From Metridium senile (Eukaryota; Cnidaria; Anthozoa; Actiniaria; Metridiidae), in NCBI GenBank assembly GCA_949775045.1, contig OX459103.1, positions 9,482,842 through 9,546,841 of the forward strand: a stretch of DNA of 64,000 nt, written 5' to 3'. Position 1 is the stretch's first letter, and each line of letters begins with the position of its first letter. The position numbers were made by a program, and so were the translations under genes. Positions 1 through 40,730 of this stretch are shown piece after piece. The notes below the pieces were generated by a model. That model did no database searches. It was not told the DNA's origin and saw nothing but the letters and a program-made list of their open reading frames with translations.

Positions 1-177
1 GGGACAATTCTGGTAGAGAAGTAACAAAAATAAACAATAAACAATATACCTTTATATTTGTTATTATAAAACTCTTCATTAATTCATAATCAATTTACAA
101 ACATCTCAACCATGAAATTTTGAATGGACTCGGGGAATTCTGGTATAAAGAAAAAATAATATAAAGATTATATTCCG

Positions 178-392
178 CATTTACTCGAATAAGCGCCGCG
201 GCTTTTTTCAATCTCACTGTCCCTTTCTTGAACAGAACTACGGATATTGGGGCGAGCGATGAAATATTATTACTTTGAACTGAAGAATATAGCTTTTGAT
301 ACTTGAAAAATGTATTTCCAATGCTGTTCAGTCTAGAGTGACATTATATTGCGGCGCTTATTCGCGAGCGGCGCTTATTCGAGTAAATAAGG
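178..392. mobile_element. Inverted-repeat element with ACTCGAATAAGCGCCGC ends
   Basis: TTTACTCGAATAAGCGCCGC near 180 is complementary to GGCGCTTATTCGAGTAAA near 390, with a second GCGGCGCTTATTCGCGAG just inside. Positions 1-177 and 393-914 show no exon; the second includes a degenerate ATTGTATATTGTATAT stretch near 760-800. Confidence 0.5.
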
Positions 393-914
393 TATGTAAG
401 TTTAGCCTCCACCGCAGGCAAATCTTTGCCAAAGGAATCCCAAAAACCAAAGGAATCCCAAAGGGGTGGCCTGGGCGCGGAGGAAACTAGTGTAAGTGGT
501 AATGCATGCATCATATGCATGTGTTTTTCTGGTCGGATTGCTATGCACAGTTTATTGTGTTATAAGCTCTTCGTCACTAAATCATATTGGGCTAGCGTTA
601 TGCAGTTAATTCGTAAACTGTGCAGTGTTAACAACGGATCACAGTGGTGAAATACCAACACACTTATCAATCATGGCCATAAATTTTAGATGACACATAT
701 AATTAGTTCCCCTTTATGAATTTTTTATCAAAACAATAGTGTATATAGTTATATCATTGTATATATTGTATATTGTATATTGTATATTCTTAATTGTATG
801 TTAGTTTGTCACGCCCCTATTGGAAACCAGTATTTGTTTATTGAATAGGCTAGCGTGCCTAAATAAAGTTGATCTCACAACTCAATCGGCCAACCATTTT
901 GTGATGAAACCTAC

Positions 915-14520
<13,606 letters not shown>

Positions 14521-14654
14521 CTGAAGACAATTAAAAAATCTGCAAAGGAAAATAAAAAAAATCACATCAATGGTTAGATTTTGATAGGTAGCAAATAGTC
14601 AACTTCGAGCTAAATATTTATTGCGAATAACATGTGATACACTTATTTCAAAAA

Positions 14655-14910
14655 TGGTTCACGGAGTGAAAAGGTGAATGGCGGCCGAAAGGAATTGTGG
14701 GATGAATATTTGTTATTTATTCTCTTTTTGTGGAAGAAAATGAATTTACTGAACAAAGCAATATCAGCCCAATATAGTAAAGGAGAGATTAACATTGAAG
14801 AAACTGTGCTTATAGCAATCCAGAATAACACTAGGATATGTTGTATGCGTAACTACAATTCCTTTCGGTCGTGCAATCGCCGTTCGCCATACACCGTTCA
14901 CCCCGTCAAC
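14655..14910. mobile_element. MITE with GGAATTGTGG arms, plus solo half at 1316-1374
   Basis: Left arm TTCACGGAGTGAAAAGGTGA…CGAAAGGAATTGTGG, right arm ACAATTCCTTTCGGTCGTGC…GTTCACCCCGTCAA. A single right-arm-like piece at 1316-1374 (CAATTCCTTTCGGTCGTGCA) lies just left of gene A exon 15. The full copy is upstream of gene A exon 1. Confidence 0.6.
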
Positions 14911-15382
14911 CTTTTTTTTAAATAACTGTATAATAATCATTGTCCACGGTATGGCGAGGAATGCATGTATCAAGATAAAACTAAAATTTGGAATCAAAAT
15001 ACTTAAATTGTCTTTTAGAATGCATTTAAGTCTGTATATAAAACGTCCAAAAAAAACTGGTCACGATCTGTTAATATCTATAATCATTTCTTGAAATCAA
15101 CTTCAAGAGACTCAAGTTCAGTTCAATATATTTCCTCTTGAGAGACGGAACCCCCCTTCGAATTGAGTTGGGCAACCAACTCGGTGAAGTCGCTCCTCTC
15201 CTGCGGCGCTCGTTTTGCCTGCTCCACTGTAACCTGGAGGAGGCTGGCGATTTTTAGCCACGGGTTTCTATAATATTGCCGGATGGGAATGGCGAATAGC
15301 ATTCGCTTGGTTGTCGCAGTGTTCGACGATCGGCAGATATGGGCGATATATATTTAAGCTACTGTATGTTTATGATGTTTAT

Positions 15383-15686
15383 ATACACCTATTTCAATAA
15401 TCGTTGTCGCAAACAAAGCCACAGTCCACACTCTGAAGCCTGCAAAGGATGTCGGTATTTCCTCTCTTGTTATCGATTTCTTCAATTCATAGCACATTTT
15501 GGTTGTACGTGTTTGTGTTATATGACCATAGCAAATTGTTGTTGTGGTAGATATAAATAGAAATATTTCTTTAAAAACGTGCAATGAATCACAAATTAAG
15601 TCCGTGTAACCGACATTCTTTGCAGGCTTTAGAGTGTGGACTGTAGCTTCGGCTGCGACAACGAGTTTTGAAAAAAAAGGTGTATA
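15383..15686. mobile_element. CACCTATTTC-ended MITE, second subfamily
   Basis: Same outer CACCTATTTCAA end, but the arms continue ATCGTTGTCGCA and ACAGTCCACACTCTGAAGCC, matched by a complementary right arm ending AAAAAGGTG with TATA outside. Homologous interior at 51055-51326. Confidence 0.65.
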
Positions 15687-16274
15687 TAACGAACTAACAT
15701 TTATATAAGTGATCAGTTATATTGTGTACAAAATATGTAAATTTAATCATCATTCTGTGTAATAGATATAGACAGAATGTGAGGAAATAGAGAAGGGCAT
15801 AATAGAATGAAAAGAAAATCCTGTCTTTGCTCCTCAATTTTCCGCAAAGTTTCAAGTTTGGAACCTGTCTTTACTTTAGAACAGAAATGACGCTTACTGA
15901 TGTCAGTATATAATAGACAACTGCTAATTCCTTGGGGCAAATTAAAACGAATCATCACTAATACAATATATGCCAATATTCTTTAAATAATTCCTATATA
16001 TGAAAGTTTGTAAAACATATTTAAATCATTTATTTTTATAATTAATTAAGTGGATATTTAGTTCGAAATGGATGGTACATTTTCTTGTTATTTAGGATAT
16101 TGTCACTAGATCAATTTTTTTATGTAAACGATTAATGTTTGTGTGACATATGAGGGCATTCTTTGGAATATGTATGCAAACTTTTGATAGCAACATCATT
16201 TAAGATAAGGATACGTGTGAGTTCCTTCATTTGCTCCCACCAAGCCGAGCTCGGCCAATGCAATGTGGTATATA

Positions 16275-16539
16275 CACCTATTTCAATTAACGTTGTCCAT
16301 CTGGAATGGTTGATCTGAGACCGATAGGAATTATGGGAGCTCGTTAAACTGCAAATGCACTATCATAATCACGCTTGAATATTAATGTTTACTTCTGAAA
16401 TACTGTTATCTGTAATTCACATGATTCAGCACCATTCAAGTGTGATTAAAACAATGTATTTGAAATTTAATGAACTCCCACAATTCCTATCGGTCTCAGA
16501 TCAACCATTCCAGATGGACAACGTTAATTGAAATAGGTG
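16275..16539. mobile_element. CACCTATTTC-ended MITE, copy 2 (265 bp)
   Basis: Near-identical to the element at 1832-2096, with the same 265-bp length and TA flanks. Located between genes A and B. The pair differ by scattered substitutions and by compensating small indels in the middle. Confidence 0.75.
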
Positions 16540-16559
16540 TATACAAGACCATAAAATTA

Positions 16560-16681
16560 TACCCTGGTCACCAGAGGCTTGAATAACTCTATCCCTGCTA
16601 CGTATTTTGAGCCGCGAAGTCTTGCTCAAAATACATAGCAGGGAACCCGGAGAGTTAGTCAATCCTCTGGTTACCAGGGTA
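16560..16681. mobile_element. Foldback MITE, 122 bp
   Basis: Ends TACCCTGGTCACCAGAGG and CCTCTGGTTACCAGGGTA, with an inner pair CCCTGCTACGTATTTTGAGC / GCTCAAAATACATAGCAGGG. It begins about 20 nt after the 16275-16539 MITE. A shorter CCCTGG-ended piece occurs at 24000-24053. Confidence 0.65.
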
Positions 16682-16720
16682 ATAAAATGATCTCATATAT
16701 CCCTTTTCATTTACGATTTA

Positions 16721-16908
16721 AGCAATAGAAGCCAGTTCCTATGACTCTACCGGTGAAATAGAGCACGCGGGATGTTGGGAGAAACACGAGAAAAGTTATA
16801 AAATCACGAGCTGAAAGCGAGTGATTTTATAACTTTTTCGAGTGTTTCTAACAACATACCAAGTGCTCTATTTCACTGGTAGAGTCATAGGAACTGGCTT
16901 CTATTGCT
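16721..16908. mobile_element. Foldback MITE, 188 bp
   Basis: Arms AGCAATAGAAGCCAGTTCCT…CTACCGGTGAAATAGAGCAC and their complement, nearly perfect over about 50 nt. The inner ATCACGAGC/GCGAGTGATTTTATAAC also folds. An arm fragment (CTCTACCGGTGAAATAGAGC) recurs at 18447. Confidence 0.7.
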
Positions 16909-17060
16909 TTTATAATATAGCAATGCAGGTTTTCCCGTAAAAACTTAGTTATATTTGCTGATTAAAATTGTAATTCTCAAAACTAACACCAGTGCCCAAT
17001 GAACCAATCACAATCAGTGTACTATTGAGCAATCTTGACCAAAAGGGACCAAGGCCGACC

Positions 17061-17460
17061 AAATCAAATCAAATCAAATCATTTTTTATTCACACTTATT
17101 ACAGAATTTTGTACATACATAAATATATTAATAGAAAAAAATTGCTACAAGATATAACATAGATGAAGAAAACATTTTAGTGGAGTAGTGCCTAAAGACT
17201 AAATAAACTGGGGAGTTATCGAGTTAGCCTTTAGTAGTGGTGTTATAATTAATGTTTATGAAAATGAAAATGAGGGAGAGGAGAAATGCATGATGTTGGA
17301 TGGAGAATTGAATCTTACATTATAATTTTTGTTGTTTAAGTTAAAGTGAGAGGATGTATTTTTTTAATTTCTTTCGAGAATGAGGACAAGCCCAATGATC
17401 TGATGGTCAGTGGAACTTTTCCCCAGATTTTTGAGGCTACACCAAGGTGCTGTTCAGTTT
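17061..17460 (-). mobile_element. Probable LINE 3'UTR with (GATTT)n tail
   Basis: On the minus strand the sequence ends GTGAATAAAAAATGATTTG and then repeats GATTT, the style of 3' tail used by several non-LTR families. No coding remnant was recognised further in. It lies between genes A and B. The inner boundary is uncertain. Confidence 0.45.
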
Positions 17461-18530
17461 CTTCACGGGTTTTTTTTGCTAGCTAAAAAGAAGGACTTTT
17501 ACTCAAAAAACCGTTAAAATATAGCTTTGGATGACTTCTGTGCCTAAAAACAAAAACCTTTAGCTGAACTCTTGCATGAGACTGACATATATACAGCAAT
17601 TCAAGCGAATTTGAACTTTATTTGAGTGGTGAAAGCCGAGCCGACTGACAGCAATTTATTCACTGAGAGTACTAAGAAAAAAAAAACAGTTTGAACAAGA
17701 CAAGCTTGTTGTGTACAACGTTTTCAAGTTAAAAAGAGCAAAGACCACATCTACAAGATTGCTTAGGCTGCTGAAAGTATGTATTTATTTACTTTCAATC
17801 AAACGTTTGCAGGTTTAAAGTTGATCACTTTCTGTTTTCATTTTGACGAGACAATTGAAAAATAATTGTAAATCTGCCTTTTTGTCTTTGTTCACATTGC
17901 GTGTTTTAAAACGTGGTTTATTTATAAGAATAAAAAAACAAGAAAACACATTTATAATTCTGTACTTGATTGTGTGTTTGTTTGTTTTTATAAAACAAAA
18001 TATAATATTTTGCCGTCGATAAATTCAACATGTATTTGTTCAAGATTAATCAAGTTCAATTGCAAAAAAATCTCACTTCTTCACTATGAAATTATCTTAA
18101 AAATTATCTTCATATTTCAAGGATAAACTGAAGTAAAAATTATTGCCACTTTGAAACGCTGTTTTCCTATTGTTTTTGTTTGCTTTGATCAAATTCAACG
18201 TTTGACTTCCAACTTTACAGTTTGTCAAAAGGCGGCGTATTTTCAAAACCATGTCTATGATTTTTGTCGCGTTTGCATGTCATTGCACCGTAGGCTTTAG
18301 GGTTTTATAGGTTAACAGAAAGGTCATAACCCGGTCATAAGATGGAAAGTCTTTTTACATTTTAATAACCGTTTTTAGTAAATGTAGTAGCTTACAGAAA
18401 TAGTCTAGCTTATTAAAATTGTGAGCTGTCAATCAAAAACCATGTCTCTACCGGTGAAATAGAGCATAGCTTTTTTGAGTGAATCAACCAATCAGAGCTT
18501 ACGTACTATCTAAGCTATATTATAAATTGC

Positions 18531-18740
18531 AATACTCCATTTTCACGTTATCTAGTACCGCTGTTCTACTTGACAAAAGACGCATTTGCACAGGCTTAGC
18601 CTATATTTGTTGTAAAAATATTCATAAATTCCAAGCAGAGCACGGGAAAATACTACCACTAAACAAAAGAAAACACATTTAAATTTACTCCGAATCGAGA
18701 TTAACCCTGTGCAAATGCGCCTTTTGTCAAATAGTACTGG
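18531..18740. mobile_element. MITE, intact relative of the 13914 element
   Basis: Arms CGCTGTTCTACTTGACAAAA…GCATTTGCACAGG and CCTGTGCAAATGCGCCTTTT…AGTACTGGAGTG. Between genes A and B. Confidence 0.55.
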
Positions 18741-18785
18741 AGTGATATTAAAGACATTTTATTGAATTAGTAAAGGAAATTACAC

Positions 18786-18913
18786 CGTTCGAGAAGAATT
18801 AATGAAAAATACCGCGCGTATTTGATGAAAGTGGCTTAATACCTCGAGTACGTGGTGGTATTCTGCCTCTTCCATCAAATACAAGCGGTATTTTTCATTA
18901 ATTCTTCGAGAAC
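18786..18913. mobile_element. Foldback element, 128 bp
   Basis: GTTCGAGAAGAATTAATGAA…ATACCGC is complementary to GCGGTATTTTTCATTAATTC…CGAGAAC. Between genes A and B. No coding capacity. Confidence 0.6.
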
Positions 18914-19419
18914 TAAGGTGGATTTTCGCATTAATAACACATCTCATGCGAGTCTCAGATGAAGAGAAAGGCAAAAATAAGCACAAACAAATACAAGCCG
19001 CATAGCACGCCGGGAAGGACGCATACAATTAGTTAATTGCACGGTATTAAGAAAAAAAATCACAGTCAATCAACCAATCAGAAACGAGCATTTTATGTAG
19101 ATGTGGTATTAAGGAAGTTGTTCTCGCTCTTCTGCTCTTTTTCGCAGAAGAGCGGAAATACTTCCTCTGATAACAGGGAAGACAACATCCAAAGAAATTA
19201 GTACCCAAATGAGAGATGACGATCTGTTAATATCTAACCATTTGTAATAAATTATTCATTAATTAAAATATATATTCTTTGGTGGTCTTTGTAAGATTAC
19301 CAGCATGACTGTTTTAACACTACGATGATTTGTCAAATATTCAAACCCATTTTGAAATACTTTGAATAAACATGCATCTGTCAAATCTTCTGCGTAAATT
19401 ATTTAGAAAAATAACAAAA

Positions 19420-20200
19420 CTATGACGAGCTAAAGTATATGAACTTTAATTGTTCAAATGTGACTCTAATTAGTGAATATATATTGTCTTTATTCAGTAA
19501 AAGTGGTCAAACGAGCAATATATCTAGGGGTTATATATCTTGTAACATCAATTCACTGAGGAAGACGTAAGTTATACAAGCTTGGTTACATTGACTCGAT
19601 ATATACTTCGAGTTAAAACCGACAAATGTGACTTTAATTTGTAAACATATTGTCTTTATTCAGTAAAATTTGTCAAATGAACAATGTTTTCCTTTTAAGG
19701 GTAAGTAAATATTGTAACGCCAATAAATCATTGAGGAATACATGAGTTTTATAAGCTAATGTTTATATCTACCCGATATCATATACTCGATCGACCGAAC
19801 TCCGTGTTAAAACCGACAAATGTGACTTTAATTTGTAAATATATTGTCTTTATTCAGTAAAATTTTTCAAATGAACAATATGTTTTCCTTTTAAGGGTAA
19901 ATAAATCTTGTAACGTCAATTAATCATTGAGGAAGACATGAGTTTTCTAAGCTTGGTTATATCTACCCGATATCATATACTCGACCGAACTCCGAGATAA
20001 AACCGACAAATGTGACTTTAATTTGTAAATATATTGCTTTCATTCAGTAAAATTGGTTAAATGAACAATGTTTTCCTTTTAAGGGTAAATAAATCTTGTA
20101 ACGCCAATTAATCATTGAGGAATACATGAGTTTTCTAAGCTTGGTTAGTAGTAACATCTATCCGATATACTCGACCGAACTCCGAGTTAAAACCGACTAC
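19420..20200. repeat. Tandem array, about 195-bp unit, about four copies
   Basis: Units share AAACCGACAAATGTGACTTT, AATATATTGTCTTTATTCAG, TTTTCCTTTTAAGGGTAAAT, AATCATTGAGGAA and GATATCATATACTCGA. Between genes A and B. No frame. Confidence 0.85.
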
Positions 20201-20470
20201 GAACTAAAATAAATCAAGCCCAATGACTTCTTTAGTATCTGAAAGCTTAACATATAATATATAAGACGATTTTTAACAGATTTACTGTTACTTATTGATC
20301 ATTCTTTTTAAGTAAAGCGGCCTTCGGAGCCATTTCCTTCTCAGTACGGATCATACTGAATTAGTCAGCAAAAATCAATCGATTGGATCCAAACAAACAG
20401 TTCTACGGAAAAGCTTTCGAAAGTTTTACATTGGTAAACATGTTATGAATCACAAAGAACAGTAACTTAC

Positions 20471-20527
20471 CCTAAAAACAAATAAATCGGCTGGTTTCTG
20501 GTCGAATTCGTGGCGAGAAGCATTCAT
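20471..20527 (-). promoter_or_regulatory. Candidate 5' noncoding exon of gene A with a small upstream frame
   Basis: A strong donor (TTTTTAGG/GTAAGTTAC, junction at 20471/20470) lies 6 kb upstream of the gene A exon 1 acceptor at 14540, on the same strand. Upstream of it an ATG at 20525-20527 opens 19 codons (MNASRHEFDQKPADLFVFR). If spliced to 14539 the frame adds two codons and stops (ATT TTT TAA), giving a 21-codon uORF ahead of the receptor ATG. The exon's 5' end and the splice itself are unproven. Confidence 0.3.
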
Positions 20528-21189
20528 GTTAGTGTTGATTTATCAGTGATGTCACTGGACTGTCACAGATCATAGATCGTATCATTTAATAGATGTCACG
20601 CAATAAGAGGAACGCGTTACAACTGTAATCTCAGTCTCATGAAATTTTCGAATTGTATCAATCGAAATTTGAAAAAAAGTCAATTTGAGTAATACAAAAA
20701 AAAGTTTGAAGGTTTTTCTTGTTGCTGTAAAGCGTTTATTAATGCATTGTTCTGCCACAGGTAAACATCAATGTTTCAGCTGATAACATGTTTCACTAAA
20801 TTTCTTTATTTCCTTGTTACAAACACAGTTACAAAGCTCACAATTTATATCTAAATCTATTAACTTATGATTATTAGAATTTCAAATACTGTAAATTTGA
20901 TTCGTCAACCTTTTTGTAAATTCTTTGTAAGATTTGGATAGAAAAAACAGCTTTGAGGTAAATATTTCCGCATAGACATTGTTTGAAAGCTTTGTTTAAT
21001 TGGCACAAAAGGTCAGGAATGTTGTAACGGTTTGTCAACATTATATATCTTTTTTATGTCTTTTTTTGACTATCGATGTACATTCTTTTATGTAAGCTGA
21101 CAATCAAAACATGCAATTTTCTTTCATGATCTCAGCTAGTCTACACAGGTGAAGTGCAATACGTTTTTCTAAGTTTATATACATTTTTT

Positions 21190-21350
21190 TTTGTCTATTT
21201 GTAGTTTTGTTTGTTTGTTTATTTGTGGTTTTATTTGTTTGCTTCCTTTTTGTCTTGTTCGTTTTTCGGTGTGTTTTTATTTGTTTATTTGTTTATTTAT
21301 TTGCTTGTTTGTTTGTTTGTTTTTTTGTTTGTTTATTCGTTTGTTTGTTT
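21190..21350. repeat. (TTTG)n degenerate microsatellite
   Basis: Runs of TTTG/TTTA; they produce low-complexity reading frames on the plus strand. Intergenic. Confidence 0.9.
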
Positions 21351-21522
21351 TCTATATTATACACTTATTCGCAATATATTCAATTCATATTTTAATATGA
21401 GTGCTCTTTCCTCTTCTCCAGCTCCTATTAATCAATTTTCACAAACCGCTCCAAAAACAAAACATGATTTTATAGTTCATCAGAAATATATTCCATGTTT
21501 CAACTGGCCATTGAGTCAAATT

Positions 21523-21762
21523 ACACCTATTTCAAAAATCGTTTTCGTACTGGCTGAAGCTACAGCTGAATGTGTGATTTATTACGCGCTTTTTAACTAA
21601 ATATTTGTTTATCATCTATCACTGCAAAACTTATCATATTCAAATACCACAAACACTTACAACCCAAATTTGCTATGAACAAATCGATTACAAGAGTAGA
21701 AATACCAACATCCCTTGCAGGCTTCAGCTTTGAAAGCGACTATGATTTTTGAAATAGGTGTA
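21523..21762. mobile_element. CACCTATTTC-ended MITE, diverged copy
   Basis: Left end ACACCTATTTCAAAAATCGT, right end TGATTTTTGAAATAGGTGTA. The interior shares segments with the 15383 copy (CCTTGCAGGCTTCAGC). Between genes A and B, about 0.9 kb downstream of the gene B stop. Confidence 0.6.
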
Positions 21763-22332
21763 TTGTGGGGAGTGGGGGCGGGGGATAGTTTTGATTGACA
21801 AACACTGATCAGTAATCAGACTGATATAATAAAGACTTTCTATTTTTTGGGGAGATTTCCGAAGATTGAATTCCTTTGTAAAGCTTGCGAAAGTAATTAC
21901 AGTAACTATTTATTCTTAAAATAAGCGACTCAGTCATGAATAGCAAATGTGAAGTTTCGAAACTGCAATCTATAATGTCAGCGGTCATTTTGGTATCAGT
22001 TGTTGTTGTATTTTGTAGCTGACAGTCATATAGCCTGCGTCACATTGACATTGTGTTTTCCATTGATTAGTGAAGAAGTTGAGCTATATGAGCAGCAAAA
22101 CCTCTTCCCAAATAAGACAACGTTGCTTTTTCAATTTTCCTCCTAGATCCTAGATATCAAAACCAAGGGCACTGTATTCATTGGAATTTCAATCTTTAGA
22201 TTAACATGTTTGGCCTCTTTTTATCTTCTTCTTTATCGTTTGATTATAATTGTTTTTAAAAACAATACACATAGCTTTTATGGTAACTGAACCTGTTTTT
22301 CAATCTTTGTTTATGTTAGGCTAACGTTATTA

Positions 22333-22386
22333 TAAGGTGGGTTCACACTAGACTACTTTAGATCGCTAGTGTGAACCCACCTATAG
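22333..22386. mobile_element. Tiny TATA-flanked hairpin element
   Basis: AGGTGGGTTCACACTAG and CTAGTGTGAACCCACCT enclose a loop of about 12 nt, flanked by TATA on both sides. It lies about 290 nt downstream of the gene B stop, so it may be in the 3'UTR. Confidence 0.5.
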
Positions 22387-22674
22387 TTGGTCCACAACAC
22401 TGATGGTTCGTCAGAGTAAGCAACGACACTCATTAATATGCGAATTTCATATATGGTTAATTCGCGATTGTGACGGCTTTCAACATGGTGTGAAACTCCA
22501 TGACTTTCTTTGTTATTCTTGATCAGATTTCTTTCAAAATCAAGCTGCAGTCGTCAGGACTGTTTTCCTTTTATCTTGGTTTTAGATAGATTTAAAGACC
22601 GTTTCTGATTTAGACTCAAAACGTGTACTGAATCGAATCAACCATGCAGAGACTTGTGGTGAACCACTTCCGAG

Positions 22675-37394
<14,720 letters not shown>

Positions 37395-38662
37395 TCCAAA
37401 CAAATTGGAAAGATTTCTTCCAAAAAATTCTTCAAAGAACTGAAAAAAACAATCAAAAATATTTCATAGAAACGTTAACCAACCTTTAGAGCAAAGAAAT
37501 GAACGCAGCAGTCATGATTATACTTATATAAACATGATAAAGGTTGAGTTCAAAGAGGTGTTGTGTTTTACAAATTAATATTCCACCATCAAAGAAAAAA
37601 GAAGGTTGAAACGCCAATGGCTTATTCCTCTAATTGTATTGCGGAATAGGGTCTAATAGCCGTTGTAAACAAACCCATATTAGCGCTCGCTAATAAGGGT
37701 CTGTTTACGCAGGCTAAGGGTCTAACAATTCTTAGTAATGATTCTAGGAGATCGCACTATCTGAGCGAGTTGATTTGTTTCATCATCTACCACAGCAACA
37801 ACTTCTTATGGTCATATAACATTACTACCAAAATATTGTATGAATAAATCGATGACAAGGGAATACATCTTTTTCAGTGGCACATTTAAGTTCAAACAGT
37901 AAATAGTACAATTTTTTAGATTAATTAGCACTATTTTGTACTAATTACTAATTTGTATTTCATTGATATACTATTTGCACTCTGATCAACTAAGTATGTA
38001 ATAGCTTATTAAGTTCAACAACTTGAGCAGATTATATAGCAACATAAAATATCTACCTTTTCAAGAAGTTTGGAGAGTAAATTCAGTAAATATTTCGATT
38101 TGTTCTGCCTCTTCAGTGTGAATTTCTGTATTTTTGTAAGGTATCAGTATAAGCAAGCAATGACTCGTTTCAGCACAAGACCTTACACATGTCAGCTTAT
38201 GTTTTTAAAATGACAAAACGAAAATAAATATAAATTCGTATGCACACTGAATAAATCTTAAAACCATCAAAACTTTATATGATACTTACATCTAGGATAT
38301 TTAAGCTCTGCTAATGAAACAAGTTATTAAACAAAATCGGAAAAGGTTTTTGAGCGAAAACCAGGCTAAAAATCACAGTGAAAAATCAAGTATGGACATA
38401 GACTTCCTTGGTCTGAGTTTCGCTTTTACAAAGCTGACATGTACTGGTAATCTAAATAAAGAATACAGTCCGAGCAAGGGAATGTAAAATGCTAAAACGA
38501 AATTCCAATTAGAATTTTAATACACTTTATTAGTCACAACACAATTTTATTCAAGAAAATAAAAAATATATCACAGTTAAGTTATACCAACTTGAGATTT
38601 TGAAAGGAGATAAGAGTAAACAAATATATTTATAAATCATTGAATGTTTGATTTAGATTATA

Positions 38663-38821
38663 GAGCAAATAGTATATCAGCGAAACATTACATTAGAAAA
38701 ATAGTAAATAGTACAATTTGTAATTTCATTTTGCTAATTCTATTGTTTTTTATTATTTAACTAGCTAGCACTGTTTTGTACTATTTCGTTTTGGGTTTCA
38801 GGGATATATTGTTTGCACTCT
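38663..38821. mobile_element. AGAGCA-ended MITE, copy 3
   Basis: Ends AGAGCAAATAGTATATCAGC and its imperfect complement ending TTGTTTGCACTCT. The interior contains AATAGTACAATT and TTTTGTACTATTT. A related half lies at 37890-37985. Between genes B and C. Confidence 0.55.
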
Positions 38822-39466
38822 ACCAGTCTACGGCACTGTACTCAATAAACAATTAAAAGTAAACTTGAACAAGCTTTAGCACACTAACAAGATTAATTAC
38901 CTTACAACATGTTGGACATCTCCACTGATGATATGACTATATAAAGATAGCTAAGTAAAGTGTCGAAGATTAAAGCAAACTGAAACGGTAGGCAAACAAT
39001 TCGGTCTAAAGCTATTAAAGTTGAGCCTTTAGTCAACGCTGTTTAAGGTCACAGGCATTAAGATCACCAGGAGTGTACTGTAGCAAAGGAAGGAATAACA
39101 ATACATCTTACTTCTCATGGGGAGATTTGAACTTGCAGACCTACAGACCCCGAGCAGTTCCTAGTTCCCTCTCCCAAATGATTGATCTATACTGGGGCAT
39201 TATGAATAGGCTAAGTATCAAGTTTCATCTCTCCGGAAAAGCATTCGGCCTTATTTGGTATACCTACCTTATTTCACATGTACATGATTAGAAACCCCGA
39301 CTTTTGATCGGACGAGATGACTAGTACTAGTAATAACTTTGACCCTGAGGCAGAAATGTTCCACTGATATGTATGTGCCACCCCGTCGTGAGTCACGCCA
39401 TTTCGTGACAAGTGCCACTAATATACTACTCACTACTGGCTGGGAAATCCAGGCGCTACTGGTTTC

Positions 39467-39536
39467 AACCTCGTTCCCAGGGCCCTCTCCCTTCGCTTTT
39501 GGGTGGCGAAGGGAGAGGGCCCTGTGAACTAGGTTG
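39467..39536. mobile_element. Short hairpin element with CAACCTCGTTCCCAGGGCCC end
   Basis: CAACCTCGTTCCCAGGGCCC…TTCGC pairs with GCGAAGGGAGAGGGCCCTGT…AGGTTG. It lies about 100 nt left of the Tigger-like MITE at 39635. Confidence 0.55.
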
Positions 39537-39634
39537 TACTGGTTTGGCAGTAGAGGATGATACAAAGGGGGAAGGGCCCATGGGACGACGTCGGGGGACT
39601 CCGGGGTAAAAGTACCGGGTCTGATATCAACGTG

Positions 39635-39797
39635 CAGTGGTACCTCTATTAAGCGGTCACCCTCTATTAAGCGGACACAATAAAACTGTCCCAAATCTAT
39701 TCCTATACCTGTTCTATATCTCTTTCCAGCGGCCAACCTCTACTAAGCGGCCACTTCGAAAAGCCCCGAGGGTGACCGCTTAATAGAGGTACCACTG
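39635..39797. mobile_element. Tigger-like MITE, 163 bp
   Basis: Inverted ends CAGTGGTACCTCTATTAAGC and its complement, with subterminal TATTAAGCGG repeats. Same CAGT end style as the element at 10106 but a different family. Located between genes B and C. Confidence 0.7.
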
Positions 39798-40133
39798 CAT
39801 CTCCTTCACAAACTGAAGACGATCGCGAGATAAGGCCAACTAACAGTGATGTTTGGTATCTTTTAGGTCTATTAAAATGTAGAATTTCACATTTGTTGGA
39901 ATTTTTTAGGGTATTAATCGAAAAATTAGGAAGACCCCCTTGCTTTTCGTATGATAGCCGCGCTTTTTTTGGTTTCATGTTTAATGCGGTATCTCTTAGG
40001 GGTTAAAAGGACTTCATTATTATTTGGGTGTATTTTAAAAACTACGAGAATACACGATCGGTCATCCCTTTACAACGTGGTCCCCCCAGGGCAGATGAGA
40101 AAGTCCCTGCAGAGGACCATCTGTACTTTTTAA

Positions 40134-40336
40134 GAGGGTCCTGAAGGGGTAAAATGGGAGCTGGGATTGGCCTTATTTTTGACTGGGAAAATGGGATTGG
40201 ATGCACTGGGACTTACAAATAAAAGAACAATAGAAAATGGGAATGGGATTGAAAACTTGAGAAAACTGATGGGATTATGGGATTTGGTCCAAATATAAAC
40301 TGGAAAATGAGATTCGGACCCCCCTTCAGGACCCTC
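40134..40336. mobile_element. MITE with GAGGGTCCTGAAGGGG ends
   Basis: GAGGGTCCTGAAGGGG and CCCCTTCAGGACCCTC are perfect inverted ends flanked by TTTTAA on both sides. The interior has several ATGGGATTGG-like repeats. Between genes B and C. Confidence 0.6.
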
Positions 40337-40544
40337 TTTTAAGCTCCCCTTCTACCATGCAACTCAAAACCGCTCTATGATCAACAATAGTACAAAAGTA
40401 GTAGACTTCGACACCATTTTATTGAATTCTTTCCATCATTTAGGTTTGGCAACAAAACACTTACTCTATTTATATTTGAATTGAGAAATGAATACTCAAT
40501 TTTGACCTAGACAACAGAGCTTGTTATGCACTACACTATTTACT

Positions 40545-40730
40545 CTTGAAACAAACAAACAAAAAAATAAACGCACAACGTACCACATCTAACAAACAGA
40601 AAAAAACTGAAATAAACACAATAAACAAACAACCACAACTAACAGAGAAACAAAGCACAAAACAAACAAAAACAAATAATTAAACAAAACACACGAAACA
40701 AACACACATAAACAAACAAACAAATACCAT
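40545..40730. repeat. (AAAC)-rich degenerate repeat
   Basis: AACAAACAAACA-type sequence between genes B and C; the surrounding 40340-42400 shows no supported gene. Confidence 0.85.

Noticed and set aside
1..914. Last kinase and SAM exons of gene A
   Set aside because: Searched on the minus strand for the CPxxIHxxMLDCW and GVKLIGHRNKI patterns seen in B and C; neither is present, so they must lie outside the window or be lost.
39269..39736. 155-codon minus-strand frame
   Set aside because: It overlaps the hairpin element at 39467 and the Tigger-like MITE at 39635; its sequence is made of transposon ends.
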